From the NCBI GenBank assembly GCA_004335635.1, contig QAXH01001155.1, forward strand, positions 37,145-67,552: a stretch of 30,408 bases of DNA. Direction: 5' to 3'. The position numbers were made by a program, and so were the translations under genes. Below are positions 9,535 through 20,583 of this stretch, piece after piece (positions within the stretch are counted from its first letter, which is position 1; the number at the start of each line of letters is the position of its first letter). The stretch comes from Chloromonas sp. AAM2. Its lineage: Eukaryota > Chlorophyta > Chlorophyceae > Chlamydomonadales > Chlamydomonadaceae. Under the pieces are notes generated by a model. That model had not been told where the DNA came from. It did not search any database and worked only from the letters and a program-made list of their open reading frames with translations.

Positions 9535-10447
9535 ATGTTTTGTATCTCATTATTAAGTCTTTTATTATCCGCGTTAGTTAACGCATCTCCTATTGCTAGA
9601 TGCATAGGTCATAGAGGTGGTATAATATTAAGCCTAAGCTTAACATTCATAGCATTAGTAGCCGGTGTAATAGTATGGTATGAAGTAATATTTGGTGAAT
9701 GTGAAGCATACTTTGATTACTTAGGTACATGGTTTAGTGTAGGTACTATGAATATTACATGGGAAGCATATTATGACGTATTCTCAGCCCATATGTTATT
9801 AACAGTAACAGTAGTAAGTTTCGCAGTACACTGCTTTGCTGTAGTCTATATGAAGAGTGACCCTCATCTTAACCTATTCTTAGGCTATCTATCAGCCTTC
9901 ACATTCTTTATGGTAGTATTAATAAGCGGTGGTAATATGTTACTCATGTTCGTAGGCTTTGAAGGTATAGGTGTATGCTCATATTTACTAATAGGCTATT
10001 GGAGTCATCGTTTAGCCGCATCTAAGAGTGCATTAAAGGCTATAGTAGTGAATAGAATAAGTGATGGTTTATTACTATGGTCAATCATATGGTTATGGTG
10101 GTATACAGGCTCATTAGAATATGACTTAATATTACTAAACGATAGTAATAACATAACTAACATATTAGGTATTGCCATATTATTAGGTTGCGCTGCCAAG
10201 TCAGTACAAATAGTATTACACGTATGGTTAGCTGACTCTATGGAAGGTCCCACTCCTGTATCAGCCTTAATTCACGCTGCTACATTAGTAACAGCAGGTG
10301 TATATGTTATGGTACGTCTAAGCATATTCGATAACACCCTCGTATTGTTAGTAGGTTCCTTAACTGCTATAATGGGTGGTATCTTTGGCCTATTCCAAAA
10401 TGACCTCAAGCGTGTAATAGCTTTCAGTACGTGCTCACAATTGGGGT
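9535..10447 (+). CDS. nad5: NADH dehydrogenase subunit 5, exon 1
   Basis: This is the first exon of the ND5 proton-pumping subunit of respiratory complex I, in the inner mitochondrial membrane. It encodes residues 1-304 plus the first base of codon 305. The antiporter-like signature is clear: GFEGIGVCSYLLIGYW at 141-156 with the conserved Glu143, and HVWLADSMEGPTPVSALIHA from 229 with the conserved Lys222 just before it. NDLKRVIAFSTCSQLG lies at 289-304. Many hydrophobic segments are present. The ATG at 9535 is chosen because upstream sequence is repeat and MFCISLLSLLLSALVN looks like a normal ND5 start. The leader ACAAAGGAAAGGACGT is purine-rich. Codons favour A or T in the third position. 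The frame carries on only a few codons into the intron, which is why it appears truncated. Confidence 0.97.
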
Positions 10448-10858
10448 ATGTAGTATGATACTCTAATCATGTGCCTCATTGTAAGTATAATATCTTACTA
10501 TAAGCTGGCAATTATAAGTCCTTCAGATTACATAGTATCACAATAACGTCTATAGTTAAGCGGTAACATCTATCGTATTAATAGCCGTCTCGCGCCTTCG
10601 GCGCGAGGCCTTTAGCCGATGTGACTTAGCCGTCGATATGACTATATGACTATATGACTATATGACCAGCTGGGATGTATGTTATCCCTCAGAGATTATA
10701 CGTAAGATACTGTATGTAATAACCACTATGAGTACAAGTCTTATAGTATCATACAGGTAAGAGTTAATCCGTCATTACGCCATGTATATACGTTATATAC
10801 GTGATATACGTTATATACGTGATATACGTTATATATGTTATATGCGTAATATAATAAG
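10448..10858 (+). other. Group I intron in nad5
   Basis: A 411-nt intron splits Tyr305 (T from exon 1, AC from exon 2). The 5' exon ends in T and the intron ends in G. P7 strands are CAGAGATTATA (gatta 10694-10698) and GAGTTAATCC (taatc 10775-10779). AAGCTGGCAA near 10502 and CCAGCTGGGA near 10667 are P4-P6-type strings. It carries a degenerate double-hairpin element at 10583-10632 and TATACGTGATATACGT repeats near its 3' end. There is no ORF. Confidence 0.85.
10583..10632 (-). repeat. Double-hairpin GC element inside the nad5 intron
   Basis: One arm is perfect (CTCGCGCC-TTC-GGCGCGAG). The second is decayed (AGCCGATGTGACTTAGCCG). It shows that elements reach introns while exons stay clean. 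Confidence 0.75.
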
Positions 10859-11622
10859 ACATGATGGTAAGTGTAGGCTTAGGTGAACTAGGCGTAGAAG
10901 CAAGTATGTCACACCTAATGTCACATGCTAGTTTCAAAGCGGGCCTATTCTTAGCAGCAGGTGTAGTTATAACATCAGCAGGAGGTAATCAACATATGGG
11001 CCGTTATGGTGGTTTATCAGGCTCACATTGTACCTTATTCGGTTACCTAACCTTACTATTATGTGGGTTAAGTCTAATGGGCTTACCTGAAACCTCAGGC
11101 TTCTATTCAAAGGAGACTATAATTAACATAAGCTATGTATACTTCCATCCCTTTGCTGATTATGCACATACTCTATTACTATTAGCAGCCTTAGTTACAT
11201 GCTCATATACTGTAAAGCTATTCATACAAGCATTCTGTTATGACTTCAGTGGCTTAGATTATAACATATCCCCTGCATCTAAGCCTAAGTCCATATTATT
11301 AGCAGTAGCATTCTCCGTATTATTATTAGATATAGTAGCTAAGGTATGGATAGGTACATCCTTACTATCAGGTATACTATTCTTCGTGCCATGGTTAGTT
11401 AAGACAATACCAGCAGGTTTAATAATAGCAGGCTTCTTAACAGCCACATCAGCAGTAACAAGTCAAAGCTTTAGCATAATACGTTTCAATGCTACACGTT
11501 GGGGTTTTGACCAACTATTCGCACGTACTTTCGTAATAGCCGTGTTAGATTGGGGCCGTATTACTTGGACAGCAGGTGATAAGGGTCTCTTCGCAGTGAA
11601 CAATCAAAAGGTTCGCTTTTAG
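10859..11622 (+). CDS. nad5: NADH dehydrogenase subunit 5, exon 2
   Basis: The exon completes Tyr305 with AC and then reads MMVSVGLGELGVEASMSHLM, followed by SHASFKAGLFLAAGVVI. This is the ND5 section after the STCSQLGY motif, including the conserved H-(A/S)-FKA helix. The TAG stop is at 11620-11622. The joined protein is 558 residues, a normal length for green-algal ND5. The ATG at 10861 is an internal Met codon and should not be read as a gene start. The C-terminal part (about residues 400-558) is more divergent but still hydrophobic. AT-type tandem repeats begin straight after the stop. Confidence 0.95.
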
Positions 11623-12064
11623 TAATATATAATATATAACCTATCATACATAACCTATCATATATAACGTATCATATATAACCTATCATATATAACGTAT
11701 CATATATAACCTATCATAAATAACCTATCATATATAACGTATCATATATGAAATATAAAACATAACGTGTAATATAAGATATATGATATATGCCGCATGT
11801 ATGACGTGAATACAGTAAGGTGACATAACCTGTTAACATGTCTGCTATATAATTAGGGTATCAATCTTAACTGAGAGAGAGCTTATCAACTATGGTAACG
11901 CCATACCTCTACAATAGTAACCACATAGACTATATCTCAACTGTATCTCACCCTTATCTCACCTATACTATGCAGCTACCATACATGTGATATAAACCGT
12001 ATATTACGTTTACTTAATACAATCCCTCCGTATCTTATGTTTACTTATCTTATACGTAATATAA
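11623..12064. repeat. Spacer after nad5: tandem repeat, then mixed sequence
   Basis: Positions 11636-11750 repeat CCTATCATATATAACGTAT with small variations. Positions 11770-11960 are less repetitive (ATTAGGGTATCAATCTTAAC, then TGAGAGAGAGC). They could hide a small RNA module like the island near 4060, but I cannot assign it. Positions 11960-12064 are AT-rich with no clear feature. Confidence 0.6.
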
Positions 12065-12195
12065 GGGCACTTGACCATGGCTGGCAACTAGTAATAGTCA
12101 ACGGTATAACCATGCACAACGGGGCTTCCATTCGCTGCATTGAGTGGTATCGTTTGATGAGCTAGTCTTAGTGGGTTCGATTCCCTCAGTGTCCA
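12065..12195 (+). ncRNA. tRNA-like (or 5S-like) 131-nt element
   Basis: The ends form a 7-bp acceptor-like helix (GGGCACT 12065-12071 with AGTGTCC 12188-12194, one G-T wobble). Directly inside the 3' strand is a T-arm GTGGG-TTCGATT-CCCTC with a canonical TTCGATT loop and one stem mismatch. The intervening ~99 nt do not fold into a normal D arm plus anticodon arm by eye, and a CATGG/CCATG pair may occur. Options are a tRNA with an intron or large insertion, a decayed tRNA, or a closed-end structured RNA such as a divergent mitochondrial 5S rRNA. It sits 75 nt upstream of trnM. Confidence 0.5.
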
Positions 12196-12210
12196 TACTA
12201 TATAATATGA

Positions 12211-12260
12211 AGGCAACGTTACCTCAGCTAAGGACCTCGCGCCTTCGGCGCGAGACCCCC
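12211..12260 (+). repeat. Double-hairpin GC element
   Basis: The second arm is perfect (CTCGCGCC-TTC-GGCGCGAG). The first is altered (AGGCAACGTTACCTCAGCT). It lies between the tRNA-like element and trnM. Confidence 0.75.
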
Positions 12261-12269
12261 TATACTACA

Positions 12270-12344
12270 AGGCACTTAGCTTAGCTGGCCTAAAGCACTG
12301 GTCTCATAAGCCAGGTATCGTTGGTTCGAATCCAACAGTGCCTA
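12270..12344 (+). tRNA. trnM: tRNA-Met (anticodon CAT)
   Basis: The acceptor AGGCACT pairs fully with AGTGCCT. The D stem is GCTT/AAGC and the anticodon stem CTGGT/GCCAG has loop CTCATAA. The T arm GTTGG-TTCGAAT-CCAAC is perfect and discriminator A follows. The anticodon stem lacks the GGG/CCC run of initiator tRNAs, and position 1 pairs with 72, so an elongator-type Met tRNA is more likely. It is the third of the canonical W/Q/M set. Confidence 0.95.
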
Positions 12345-13373
12345 TAACGCATATATAGCCTATAACGTATATATATCCTATACCTCATATACCTCCTATA
12401 CATCATATACCTCCCTTATCTCCTATACTTATAAAGTACACCTATCAACCCATACGATATGTAACTTTACGTAATATATACAATATAGGGTGTTATATGG
12501 GTATATTAGAAACGTAATGTGTATTATATTCGTTACATATGTCACCTAACCTATACTATATGCCACCTAATCTATACTATATGTCACCTAACCTATACCA
12601 TATGCCACCTAACCCATACTATATGCCACCTAACGTATGCCATATGTATCATATACCACGTATTCCATGTATGTGTGCCATATACGTTTGTTACATTTAC
12701 CTTACTAGTGTTACCTACTACGGTACATGCGTAGTTTTGTGTCTTATATGTTACATAACATACGTGTGTGAGTATATATGTGACAAGTACGATAGAATGT
12801 GATACATACAGCATATAACTTACACGTACGTCACATATAAGACATACGCTATAGTTGACGTGACATTTGGGGTATAAACGTAATAGGTACAATAAAATAC
12901 GTTACGTGTGCTATATACGTTACAATTATGTAACAAGTACAATAAGATACGTTACATATATGTCTCATACATGTTACATGTTACATATACGTCTCATACA
13001 TGTTACATATTACATATACGTAACATACATGTTATGTTATAAGCGAGTATTATATTAACATATACGTACATGTAACAAACACTATTCATAGGGTATATTA
13101 TATACATATACAATATATAAAGTAAGCATACTTAACATAACATGTGAGATGTATTAGTAACACATGTATAACATATACGTAACATGTGAGATGTATTAGT
13201 AACACATGTATAACATATACATAACATATACGTAACATCTTAGACATAAGGGATAACTTATAATAAGATACGGCACATATGTGATATAATAAGATACGTT
13301 ATATCTGTTATACAATAAGATACTATATGATATCATAAGACATTGTAATATACGTCACATTTTAGACATATGT
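12345..13373. repeat. Repeat spacer after trnM
   Basis: No gene is seen. Positions 12542-12640 hold a ~21-bp array (CACCTAACCTATACTATATG). Positions 13140-13225 contain a direct duplication of GTGAGATGTATTAGTAACAC. The rest is ACGTTACATA-type words. Confidence 0.7.
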
Positions 13374-13444
13374 AGCGGGCTGTGCTTAACCGCTAGGGTT
13401 GTGCTCGCCCTTAGGGGTCACCTATCCCCCCTGCGGGAGGTTAG
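13374..13444 (+). repeat. GC-rich palindrome, family C
   Basis: AGCGGGCTGTGCTTAACCGC, then AGGGTT and CTCGCCCTTAGGGG, followed by CCTATCCCCCCTGCGGGAGG. Relatives are at 20312-20366 and 23480-23562. The variant here is more decayed than the copy upstream of cob. Confidence 0.7.
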
Positions 13445-14370
13445 TTATTTATACCTTAAGGTAGTATACAGTACGACATATACCATACGTACACGTAACA
13501 TATACGTAACATATACGTGTACGTACACGTAACATATACGGTACGTACACGTAACATATACGTAAAATATACGTAACATATAGAGTACGTGCACGTAACA
13601 TATACGTAACATATACGTAACATATAGAGTAGACATGACGACAATGAAACCCCACTGTCATGTATGTAACATAAAGACTACATATACGTGACATATAAGA
13701 CATGACGGTGAGGGAACCTCGCGCCTTCGGCGCGAGACCGCCTTGTAACATATTGACTACACATACGTGACATATAAGACATGTATGCAACATATTGACT
13801 ACACATACGTGACATATAAGACATGTATGCAACATATTGACTACATATACGAAATACGTTATAATATTATAAGAAACGATACGTCAGCCATTATATACAG
13901 TATCATTAGGTATAATAACATAATATACGAAACATGTACAACATACGGTATGTTATAAATATGTAAGGTATGTAACATATACGACATATATATGACATGT
14001 ACAACATACAGTAAGTTACATACACATATTGTATATGACATGTACAACATACAGTAAGTTACATACACATATCGTATTTGACATGTACAACATGCTGTAT
14101 GTTACATACACATATCTTATATAACATGTGCAACATACAGTATGTTACATTTACATAACGTATGTGACATGTGCAACCTACAGCATGTAACATATACGAT
14201 ATATTTGACATCTACGTCACATATGACGGCGAGCAAACCTCACCTTAAGGTCTCAATTAAGGGCCTCACAGTAGGTTAAAGGTATGACAAATACGTGATA
14301 TATGTAAGATATGTATATGATACCTATTGAGTACCTTTATGACATATTATATACATAAGATAATAAGTTA

Positions 14371-14577
14371 CACGTATTGGATAACATATACGGTTAGTAC
14401 ACGTATGTTATTTATATCATTTGTAACATGTATGTTACACGTATTAGATAACATATACTGTTTGTACACGTATGTTATTTATATCATTTGTAACATGTAT
14501 GTTACACGTATTAGATAACATATACTGTTTGTACACGTATGTTATTTATATCATTTGTAACATGTATGTTACACGTA
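14371..14577. repeat. 67-bp tandem repeat, three copies
   Basis: Copies start at 14371, 14438 and 14505 with period 67 (CACGTATTRGATAACATATA...). Only a few substitutions separate the copies, indicating recent duplication. Confidence 0.85.
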
Positions 14578-15604
14578 AGATACACCTTTGTAACACCTAT
14601 GTTACACCCATGTTACCTATGCTACATATCACACGTATGTTACACATATGTTAGTAATGTTGTATATCACACGTACATGTAATATATTATATATACCATG
14701 TATGTAAATCATATCTCATATACCACATCAGTACGTGACGCCCATTACAAGTCTCAGCCTACAATACGTACTATATATACTATATATACTACATATACTA
14801 CATATACTACATATACTACATATACTACATATACTACATATACATCTTAACCATGACCTGATTGAAGAGATGTTTTTAATATATGTTACGATTACGTCAT
14901 ATCACACATGGATCATTTGTGTAATAAAACAAACCCGTTGGGTAACATATATGACATATACGTAATAGATGCGTTACATATGGATTACATTTATGACATA
15001 TACGATATAAGGTACCCTCGTAACATATACGTTACATATATGACATATACAATATACACACGTCACATACAGGTAACATATATGACATATACGTAACATA
15101 TGTGATACATACACGTAACATATATGACATATACGTAACATATGTGTTACATACACGTAACATATATTACATATACGTAACATATGTGTTACATACACGT
15201 AACATGCGTTTAATGTATGAGGTACATGTCCATAACATAAACGTATTATCTATAGGGAGTTTACAGTTAGGTATGCGATATACTATACTATACATAGTAT
15301 GTAATATACCATGTATACTATACTATATATAATATGTAATATACCATGTATCCTATACTATACTTAGTATGTAATAAACCATGTATGTTATATGACTTGT
15401 ATGTGATAGTGTATCGGGTATGTAATATAATACAGTATAACATATATGTAATATAAAGTATATGGTATATGATATAACACATATGTAATATATGGGACAT
15501 ATATCACACGTGACACATAGGATATACATATTATGTAAGGTATTGATACTTGTGACACCCACCTGACATATGTGACGTGTTTTTTATATAATACGTAAAT
15601 CATA

Positions 15605-15654
15605 ACGGTGAGGGAACCTTGCCTAAGGACCTCGCACCGAAGGTGCGAGACCGC
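15605..15654 (+). repeat. Double-hairpin GC element with compensatory change
   Basis: Arm 2 is CTCGCACC-GAA-GGTGCGAG. Compared with the consensus CTCGCGCC/GGCGCGAG, one G-C pair has become A-T by changes on both strands, so the stem is intact. Arm 1 is GGTGAGG-GAA-CCTTGCC. Confidence 0.85.
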
Positions 15655-16489
15655 CATATGTAATACATGTACTTTACATGCTATGTTTAACATATATGAT
15701 AACCATGTGACCTTTACAACAAATACAACAAACGTATGACATATAATATACAACATACATGTGACTTATATCTAACATATACGGTATATACTACGTATGA
15801 CATATACAACAAATGCGTGATGTGTGACATATATTATAAACATACGTAACATATGCGATATACTACGCAACATACGTGTGACATATATTATAAACATATG
15901 TCATATAAGCGATATACGTATATACGACATACGTGTGACATATATTATAAACATATGTCATATAAGCGATATACGTATATACGACATACGTGTGACATAT
16001 ATTATAAACATGTGTCATATGCGATTTACGTATATACAACATATGTAATATATGTCACATATACGGATACATACAACAAACATGTGACATATATTATAAA
16101 CATGTGTCATATACAGACATATACAACAAACATATGACATATGTGATATATATGCGACATATACGTAACTGTAGTATATCACATACATATGACATATGTG
16201 ATATACGTGCGACATATACGTAACTGTAGTATATCATATTGAGTATTTACGGATATAGGATACATATGTAACATAATACGTGTAACATGTTGGTTACAAA
16301 CGCGTAACAATCACATCACACATACGGTGTATACTATAACAGGTTTACGATATACGTATCTAACGTATGATATGTCACATGTTGATTACATATACGCAAC
16401 ATATGTATTACATTTACGTTACATATGTATAACATATACGTAACATATGCGGTATACGTAATCTTAACATACTATATTGAGTATATGAC

Positions 16490-16566
16490 GGTCTCGCCCA
16501 TTAGGGGGTACACAAGAGGCCCTAAGGTAAGGTAAGGTAAGGTAAGGTAAGGTTACCTTGCCGTCA
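16490..16566. repeat. GC element with AAGGT pentanucleotide expansion
   Basis: Outer GACGG and CCGTC ends enclose CTCGCCCATTAGGGGG and then six tandem AAGGT units ending in GGTTACCTTGCC. The pentamer lies where the TAAGGCAAGG arm of the double-hairpin would be, so it looks like slippage within an element. Confidence 0.65.
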
Positions 16567-17218
16567 GGTACAATACTTATAATAAGATACGATATATGTC
16601 GTATATACACATAACCGTAACACATACGTAGTATAAACCCAACATAGAGGTAATATATAAGTAATATGTGGATAACATATAGGTAACATTCTAAGTATAG
16701 ACCAAACATACGTGTAACATACGTGTTACATACGTGTAACGTACTATATTGAGTATAGACCAAACATACGTGTAAGATATGTGTAACATACGTGTTACAT
16801 ACGTGTTACATACGTGTTACATACGTGTTACATACGTGTTACATACGTGTAACATACGTGTTACATACGTGTAACGTACTATATTGAGTATAGACCTAAC
16901 ACACGTGTAAGATACTATATTGAGTATATACCGTACAACATAAGTTATACGATAAGATAAGGTATAATATATGACATACAAACATATAACATATACGTAA
17001 CTTGTATAACATATGCGTAACATATACATGACCCATATGTTACATATAGGGTACATATAGATACATATAAGACATAATAATATAAACAATGATGTATACC
17101 TAAGATATATCCTATATATGATATATTACATACGTCTTATAAATGATATATGTAACATGTGTGTTATATGTAACCTATACCTCACATATACATGACCTAT
17201 AGGTTGGGTTTGTACAAG

Positions 17219-17334
17219 TCGCCCTCATCGAGTCCCGGTCAACGCGTACCGCCTCGCGCGGTCGCACTCAGCCGACATTCGCTAACTCCCTTAGTAGAAC
17301 CCTATCACCCCTTGCGGGAGGTGTGGTTCTCCGT
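17219..17334 (+). repeat. Long GC-rich palindromic block
   Basis: A 116-nt GC island in an AT background has several short hairpins, for example ACCGCCTCGCGCGGT, and a terminal AGAACCCTATCACCCCTTGC, then GGGAGGTGTGGTTCT stem like families B and D. Confidence 0.65.
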
Positions 17335-17525
17335 GTAACTAATACTTAACAAATACGTAACAGAGAGAACATAAAGGATACTAGGATACTATACATATAC
17401 GATACATATGTAACAGATACGTAACAAATACGTAACATATATGATACATACGTAACATATACGTAACATATACGATACATACGTAACAGATACGTAACAG
17501 ATACGTAACAGATACGATACATATA

Positions 17526-17762
17526 CCGGCGAGGTTCCCTCGCCTAGGGTCTCGCGCCGAAGGCGCGAGCCCGCTATACATGTGTAACAGATACGATACA
17601 TATACCGGCGAGGTTCCCTCGCCTAGGGTCTCGCGCCGAAGGCGCGAGCCCGCTATACATGTGTAACAGATACGATACATATACCGGCGAGGTTCCCTCG
17701 CCTAGGGTCTCGCGCCGAAGGCGCGAGCCCGCTATACATGTGTAACAGATACGATACATATA
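17526..17762 (+). repeat. Three tandem 79-bp units, each with a double-hairpin element
   Basis: Units start at 17526, 17605 and 17684 and appear identical. Each has the element (arms GGCGAGG-TTC-CCTCGCC and CTCGCGCC-GAA-GGCGCGAG) plus the linker CTATACATGTGTAACAGATA and a short remainder. Identity across copies indicates very recent amplification or active homogenisation. The element core occupies the first 48 bp of each unit. Confidence 0.95.
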
Positions 17763-17815
17763 CGATACATATAAGGTATATGATATATACGATATATGTT
17801 AGATATGTTAGATAT

Positions 17816-17892
17816 GGCGGGTCGCCCTACGTATGACGGTATGATTCCCTCACCTAATGGCCTTGTGTAGACCCCCTAGTGCGCAAGCCCGC
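17816..17892 (+). repeat. Degenerate composite GC element
   Basis: It contains ACGGTATGATTCCCTCACC, then GGCCTTGTGTAGACCCCC and GCGCAAGCCCGC. The TGTAGACCCC core links it to the composite copies at 22042 and 24378. Confidence 0.6.
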
Positions 17893-17925
17893 TATAAATC
17901 ACACGTATATGATATATCATATATA

Positions 17926-17998
17926 CGCGGTGTTTGCTCACGCAAACAGCCTTAGGAGAACCCTATCCCCCCTTGTGGGGGTGAGGTTCTCCGGGCTT
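17926..17998 (-). repeat. GC-rich palindrome, family B, inverted copy
   Basis: Reverse complement of the block at 1946-2017 with few differences (for example a GTTTGCTCACGCAAAC hairpin here versus GTTTGCGCGAGCAAAC there). The two form a ~72-bp inverted repeat about 16 kb apart. Confidence 0.8.
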
Positions 17999-19275
17999 AG
18001 ATTACACGTATGTAACATGTATTTTACGCCTATTATTTTACGCCTATGTAACACCTCTGTTATCTATACTGTATTTTACACGTATATCACACACATGTTA
18101 CATACATGTTAGACACATGTTACACGCATGTTACACGTATATCACACACATGTTACATACATGTTAGACGCATGTTACACGCATGTTACACGTATATCAC
18201 ACACATGTTAGACGCATGTTACACGTATATCTTATATACTGTATATCACATGTATGTTAGATATGTCCAATATAAGACGTATATTAAATATATCACATAT
18301 ACCCCGCCAACATGTGACCTATACGTGTGACATATACGCAACCGTAACAAACTATATAGAGTATAGAGGGATAGATGTGAAGTATACGTTATTAAACGTG
18401 TCACATATGTGATATATGTGATATATACGTTATTAAACGTGTCACATGTGTGATATATGTGATATATACGACATATGTTACATATGACGTCGGAGAAACC
18501 ACACCTAAGGGTCTCGTGAGACCGTCTATGTTATACGTGTAACATGTGGGATATATGTGACATATGTGACATATGTGATAAACTTAAGGTCTGTGATATA
18601 TACAACATATAGAGTAGGTATGTAACATATATGTAACATATGTGATATATACAACATATAGAGTAGGTATGTAACATATATGTGACATATGTGATATGTT
18701 TGAGGTATATGTATAACATATCTAAGGCGTACTCTTCTATTCCGTAGTAATACAAAAAGCCCTTAGGACAAACCCAACCCTCTCACGTGCGAGAGGTTCT
18801 GTTGACGCGTGCGTCAACATCCGCCTAAGGCGTATTATAAAGGGGGAGGGTTATCCGTCATACCTTACAGTTAATATGTGAGGTACATGCGTGACATATA
18901 CGACAGAGGTTAATGTTTACGTGTAAAATGTAATGTAGGGTCAACTTGATATGTTATGTGATTATACATCTATAACATATACGTAACATATACGTAACAT
19001 ATACGTAACATGTACATAGCCTATAGGTAACGTGTTAGTTATGAACGTATTACAAATACGTCACATAAACTTAACATATATGTCATATATATCAAATACG
19101 TCAAATCTAAGGTATATCATATAACAGGTATACGATAAACGTACATAACGTATGATAGGTGACATATTCGTTACATATACGTACATAACGTATGATAGGT
19201 GACATGTTCGTTACATATACGCAACATATGCATAACATATACGTAACAAATGAGGTATATTAGATAACATATTAA

Positions 19276-19324
19276 GCGGGCTCGCGCCTTCGGCGCGAGA
19301 CCCTAGGCGAGGGAACCTCGCCGG
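19276..19324 (-). repeat. Double-hairpin GC element
   Basis: Perfect arms CTCGCGCC-TTC-GGCGCGAG and GGCGAGG-GAA-CCTCGCC. The first loop is TTC and the second GAA, another loop combination. Confidence 0.92.
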
Positions 19325-19485
19325 TATATGATACACGTATATTACATATGATATAAGATCTATAAGGTATATAAACGTAACATATAAGTAACATATCTGT
19401 AACATATACGTAACGTATTAGTGACATATAAGTAACATATATGTAACAGATACGTAACGTATTAGTAACATATAAGTAACATATC

Positions 19486-19554
19486 TGCACGAGCGAGCCG
19501 ACTCGGCGAGCGAGTCTGGTCGCTCGAGCAGCCGTAGCGCTGCGCGCAGCGGCC
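19486..19554 (+). repeat. GC-rich palindrome, family E
   Basis: A 69-nt block, TGCACGAGCGAGCCGACTCG through GCTGCGCGCAGCGGCC. A close reverse-complement copy is at 27071-27140. Internal hairpins are GACTCG/CGAGTC and CGCTGCGCGCAGCG. Confidence 0.85.
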
Positions 19555-19659
19555 ATAACATATACGTAACGTATTCGTAACATGTAGGATACTTACACAA
19601 ATGGGTCACATGCGAGTAACATTATGTTAACATATAGAGTATATACTTTAACATATGAC

Positions 19660-19708
19660 GCGGGCTCGCGCCTTCGGCGCGAGACCCTAGGCGAGGTTCC
19701 CTCGCCGG
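19660..19708 (-). repeat. Double-hairpin GC element
   Basis: Perfect arms CTCGCGCC-TTC-GGCGCGAG and GGCGAGG-TTC-CCTCGCC. Confidence 0.92.
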
Positions 19709-19983
19709 TATGTGTAACAGGTACGATAAGATACATAGAGTATATAAGAAACCAACACAGTAGTATGGGAGACATAGGCTATATTATATAAGACATGTGA
19801 GACATAGACTATATTATATAAGACATGTGAGACATATACGTCACATACACGTTATATATAGTGGACGTTGCACTAGCGATCACACACGCTCGTTAAGAAT
19901 GGCTCGCTTGTGTATATAATTAACATATACGTAACATACATATAACATATATGTAACATGTAGGTAACATATACGTAAAATAT

Positions 19984-20035
19984 GGCTGGCTCGCGCCTTA
20001 GGCGCGGGGCCCTTAGGCAAGGTTCCTTCGCCGTC
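19984..20035 (-). repeat. Decaying double-hairpin GC element
   Basis: Arms GCGCC-TTA-GGCGC and GGCAAGG-TTC-CTTCGCC. The first loop and the outer stem pairs have diverged. Confidence 0.75.
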
Positions 20036-20160
20036 TTAACATACACGTAATATACTAGTAACATATTGAGTATACATGTAACATATAGAGTATAAGCTTA
20101 ACATACGAAGTATAGACGTAATAAGTACGATATAATACATAATGGATATGTTCGTAACAC

Positions 20161-20313
20161 ATGTATAACATATGCGTAACATATAGAGTATGTTTGTAAC
20201 ATATGTATAACATATGCGTAACATATAGAGTATGTTTGTAACATATGTATAACATAGGCGTAACATATAGAGTATGTTTGTAACATATGTATAACATATG
20301 CGTAACATATAGA
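20161..20313. repeat. 42-bp tandem repeat array
   Basis: Copies begin at 20161, 20203, 20245 and 20287 (ATGTATAACATATGCGTAAC, then ATATAGAGTATGTTTGTAAC). The array ends where a family C GC palindrome (20312-20366) begins. Confidence 0.88.
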
Positions 20314-20366
20314 GCGAGCTGCACCCAACCACAAGGGTTGGACTCGCCCTTAGGGGTAAGCTATAC
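20312..20366 (+). repeat. GC-rich palindrome, family C
   Basis: GAGCGAGCTGCACCCAACCA, then CAAGGGTTGG and ACTCGCCCTTAGGGGT. It has a CCAACC/GGTTGG stem and matches the copy at 23480 upstream of cob. Confidence 0.75.
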
Positions 20367-20487
20367 CTGGCATGTGATAAAAGTGTCAAATGTGATATAT
20401 GTAATATATAAGACACATACCGTATAAACATATGACTGACATATCTAAGGGTATCTAATATGGTTAGAGAGAAGTAAACATCTCCTC

Positions 20488-20583
20488 CTACACTCGCTTG
20501 TATACATCTCCCCTACACTCACTTGTATACATCTCCCCTTACACTCACTTGTATACATCTCCCCTTACACTCACTTGTATGGG
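20488..20583. repeat. ~26-bp tandem repeat upstream of the LSU domain IV/V module
   Basis: About three and a half copies of TACACTCACTTGTATACATC then TCCCCT. Confidence 0.85.

Larger units (their letters stand above)
13445..17218. repeat. Large repeat spacer, 13.4-17.2 kb
   Basis: No gene is seen on either strand. Arrays include: TAACATATACGTAACATATA blocks with GTACGTACACG at 13485-13630; a ~45-bp unit (ACATATTGACTACACATACG) at 13747-13842; ACATGTACAACATACAGTA units at 13930-14190; a 67-bp unit at 14371-14577; a 9-bp TATACTACA array at 14766-14845; a ~43-bp unit at 15075-15200; a ~56-bp unit at 15875-16040; and 11-bp GTGTTACATAC units at 16780-16870. Degenerate GC elements lie at 13705-13742 and 14225-14272. 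Confidence 0.75.
17999..20160. repeat. Repeat spacer, 18.0-20.2 kb
   Basis: No gene is seen. Positions 18070-18235 repeat ACACGTATATCACACACATG and TTAGACGCATGTTACACG. Positions 18365-18475 and 18595-18690 are short direct duplications. Positions 18735-18850 are a GC block sharing AATACAAAAAGCCCTTAGGA with the nested elements at 23096 and 24822, in inverse orientation. Positions 18960-19010 are CATATACGTAA 11-mers. Confidence 0.7.

Noticed and set aside
10861..11622. Independent gene starting at ATG 10861
   Set aside because: It begins mid-way through the ND5 fold and joins exon 1 at a split Tyr codon across a group I intron.
12065..12195. tmRNA
   Set aside because: Too short, no tag-peptide frame, and tmRNA is not expected in these mitochondria; left as tRNA-like or 5S-like.
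17526..17762. Rho-independent terminators at the GC hairpins
   Set aside because: Hairpins lack T-tracts, occur in spacers and introns in both orientations, and are a repeat family.
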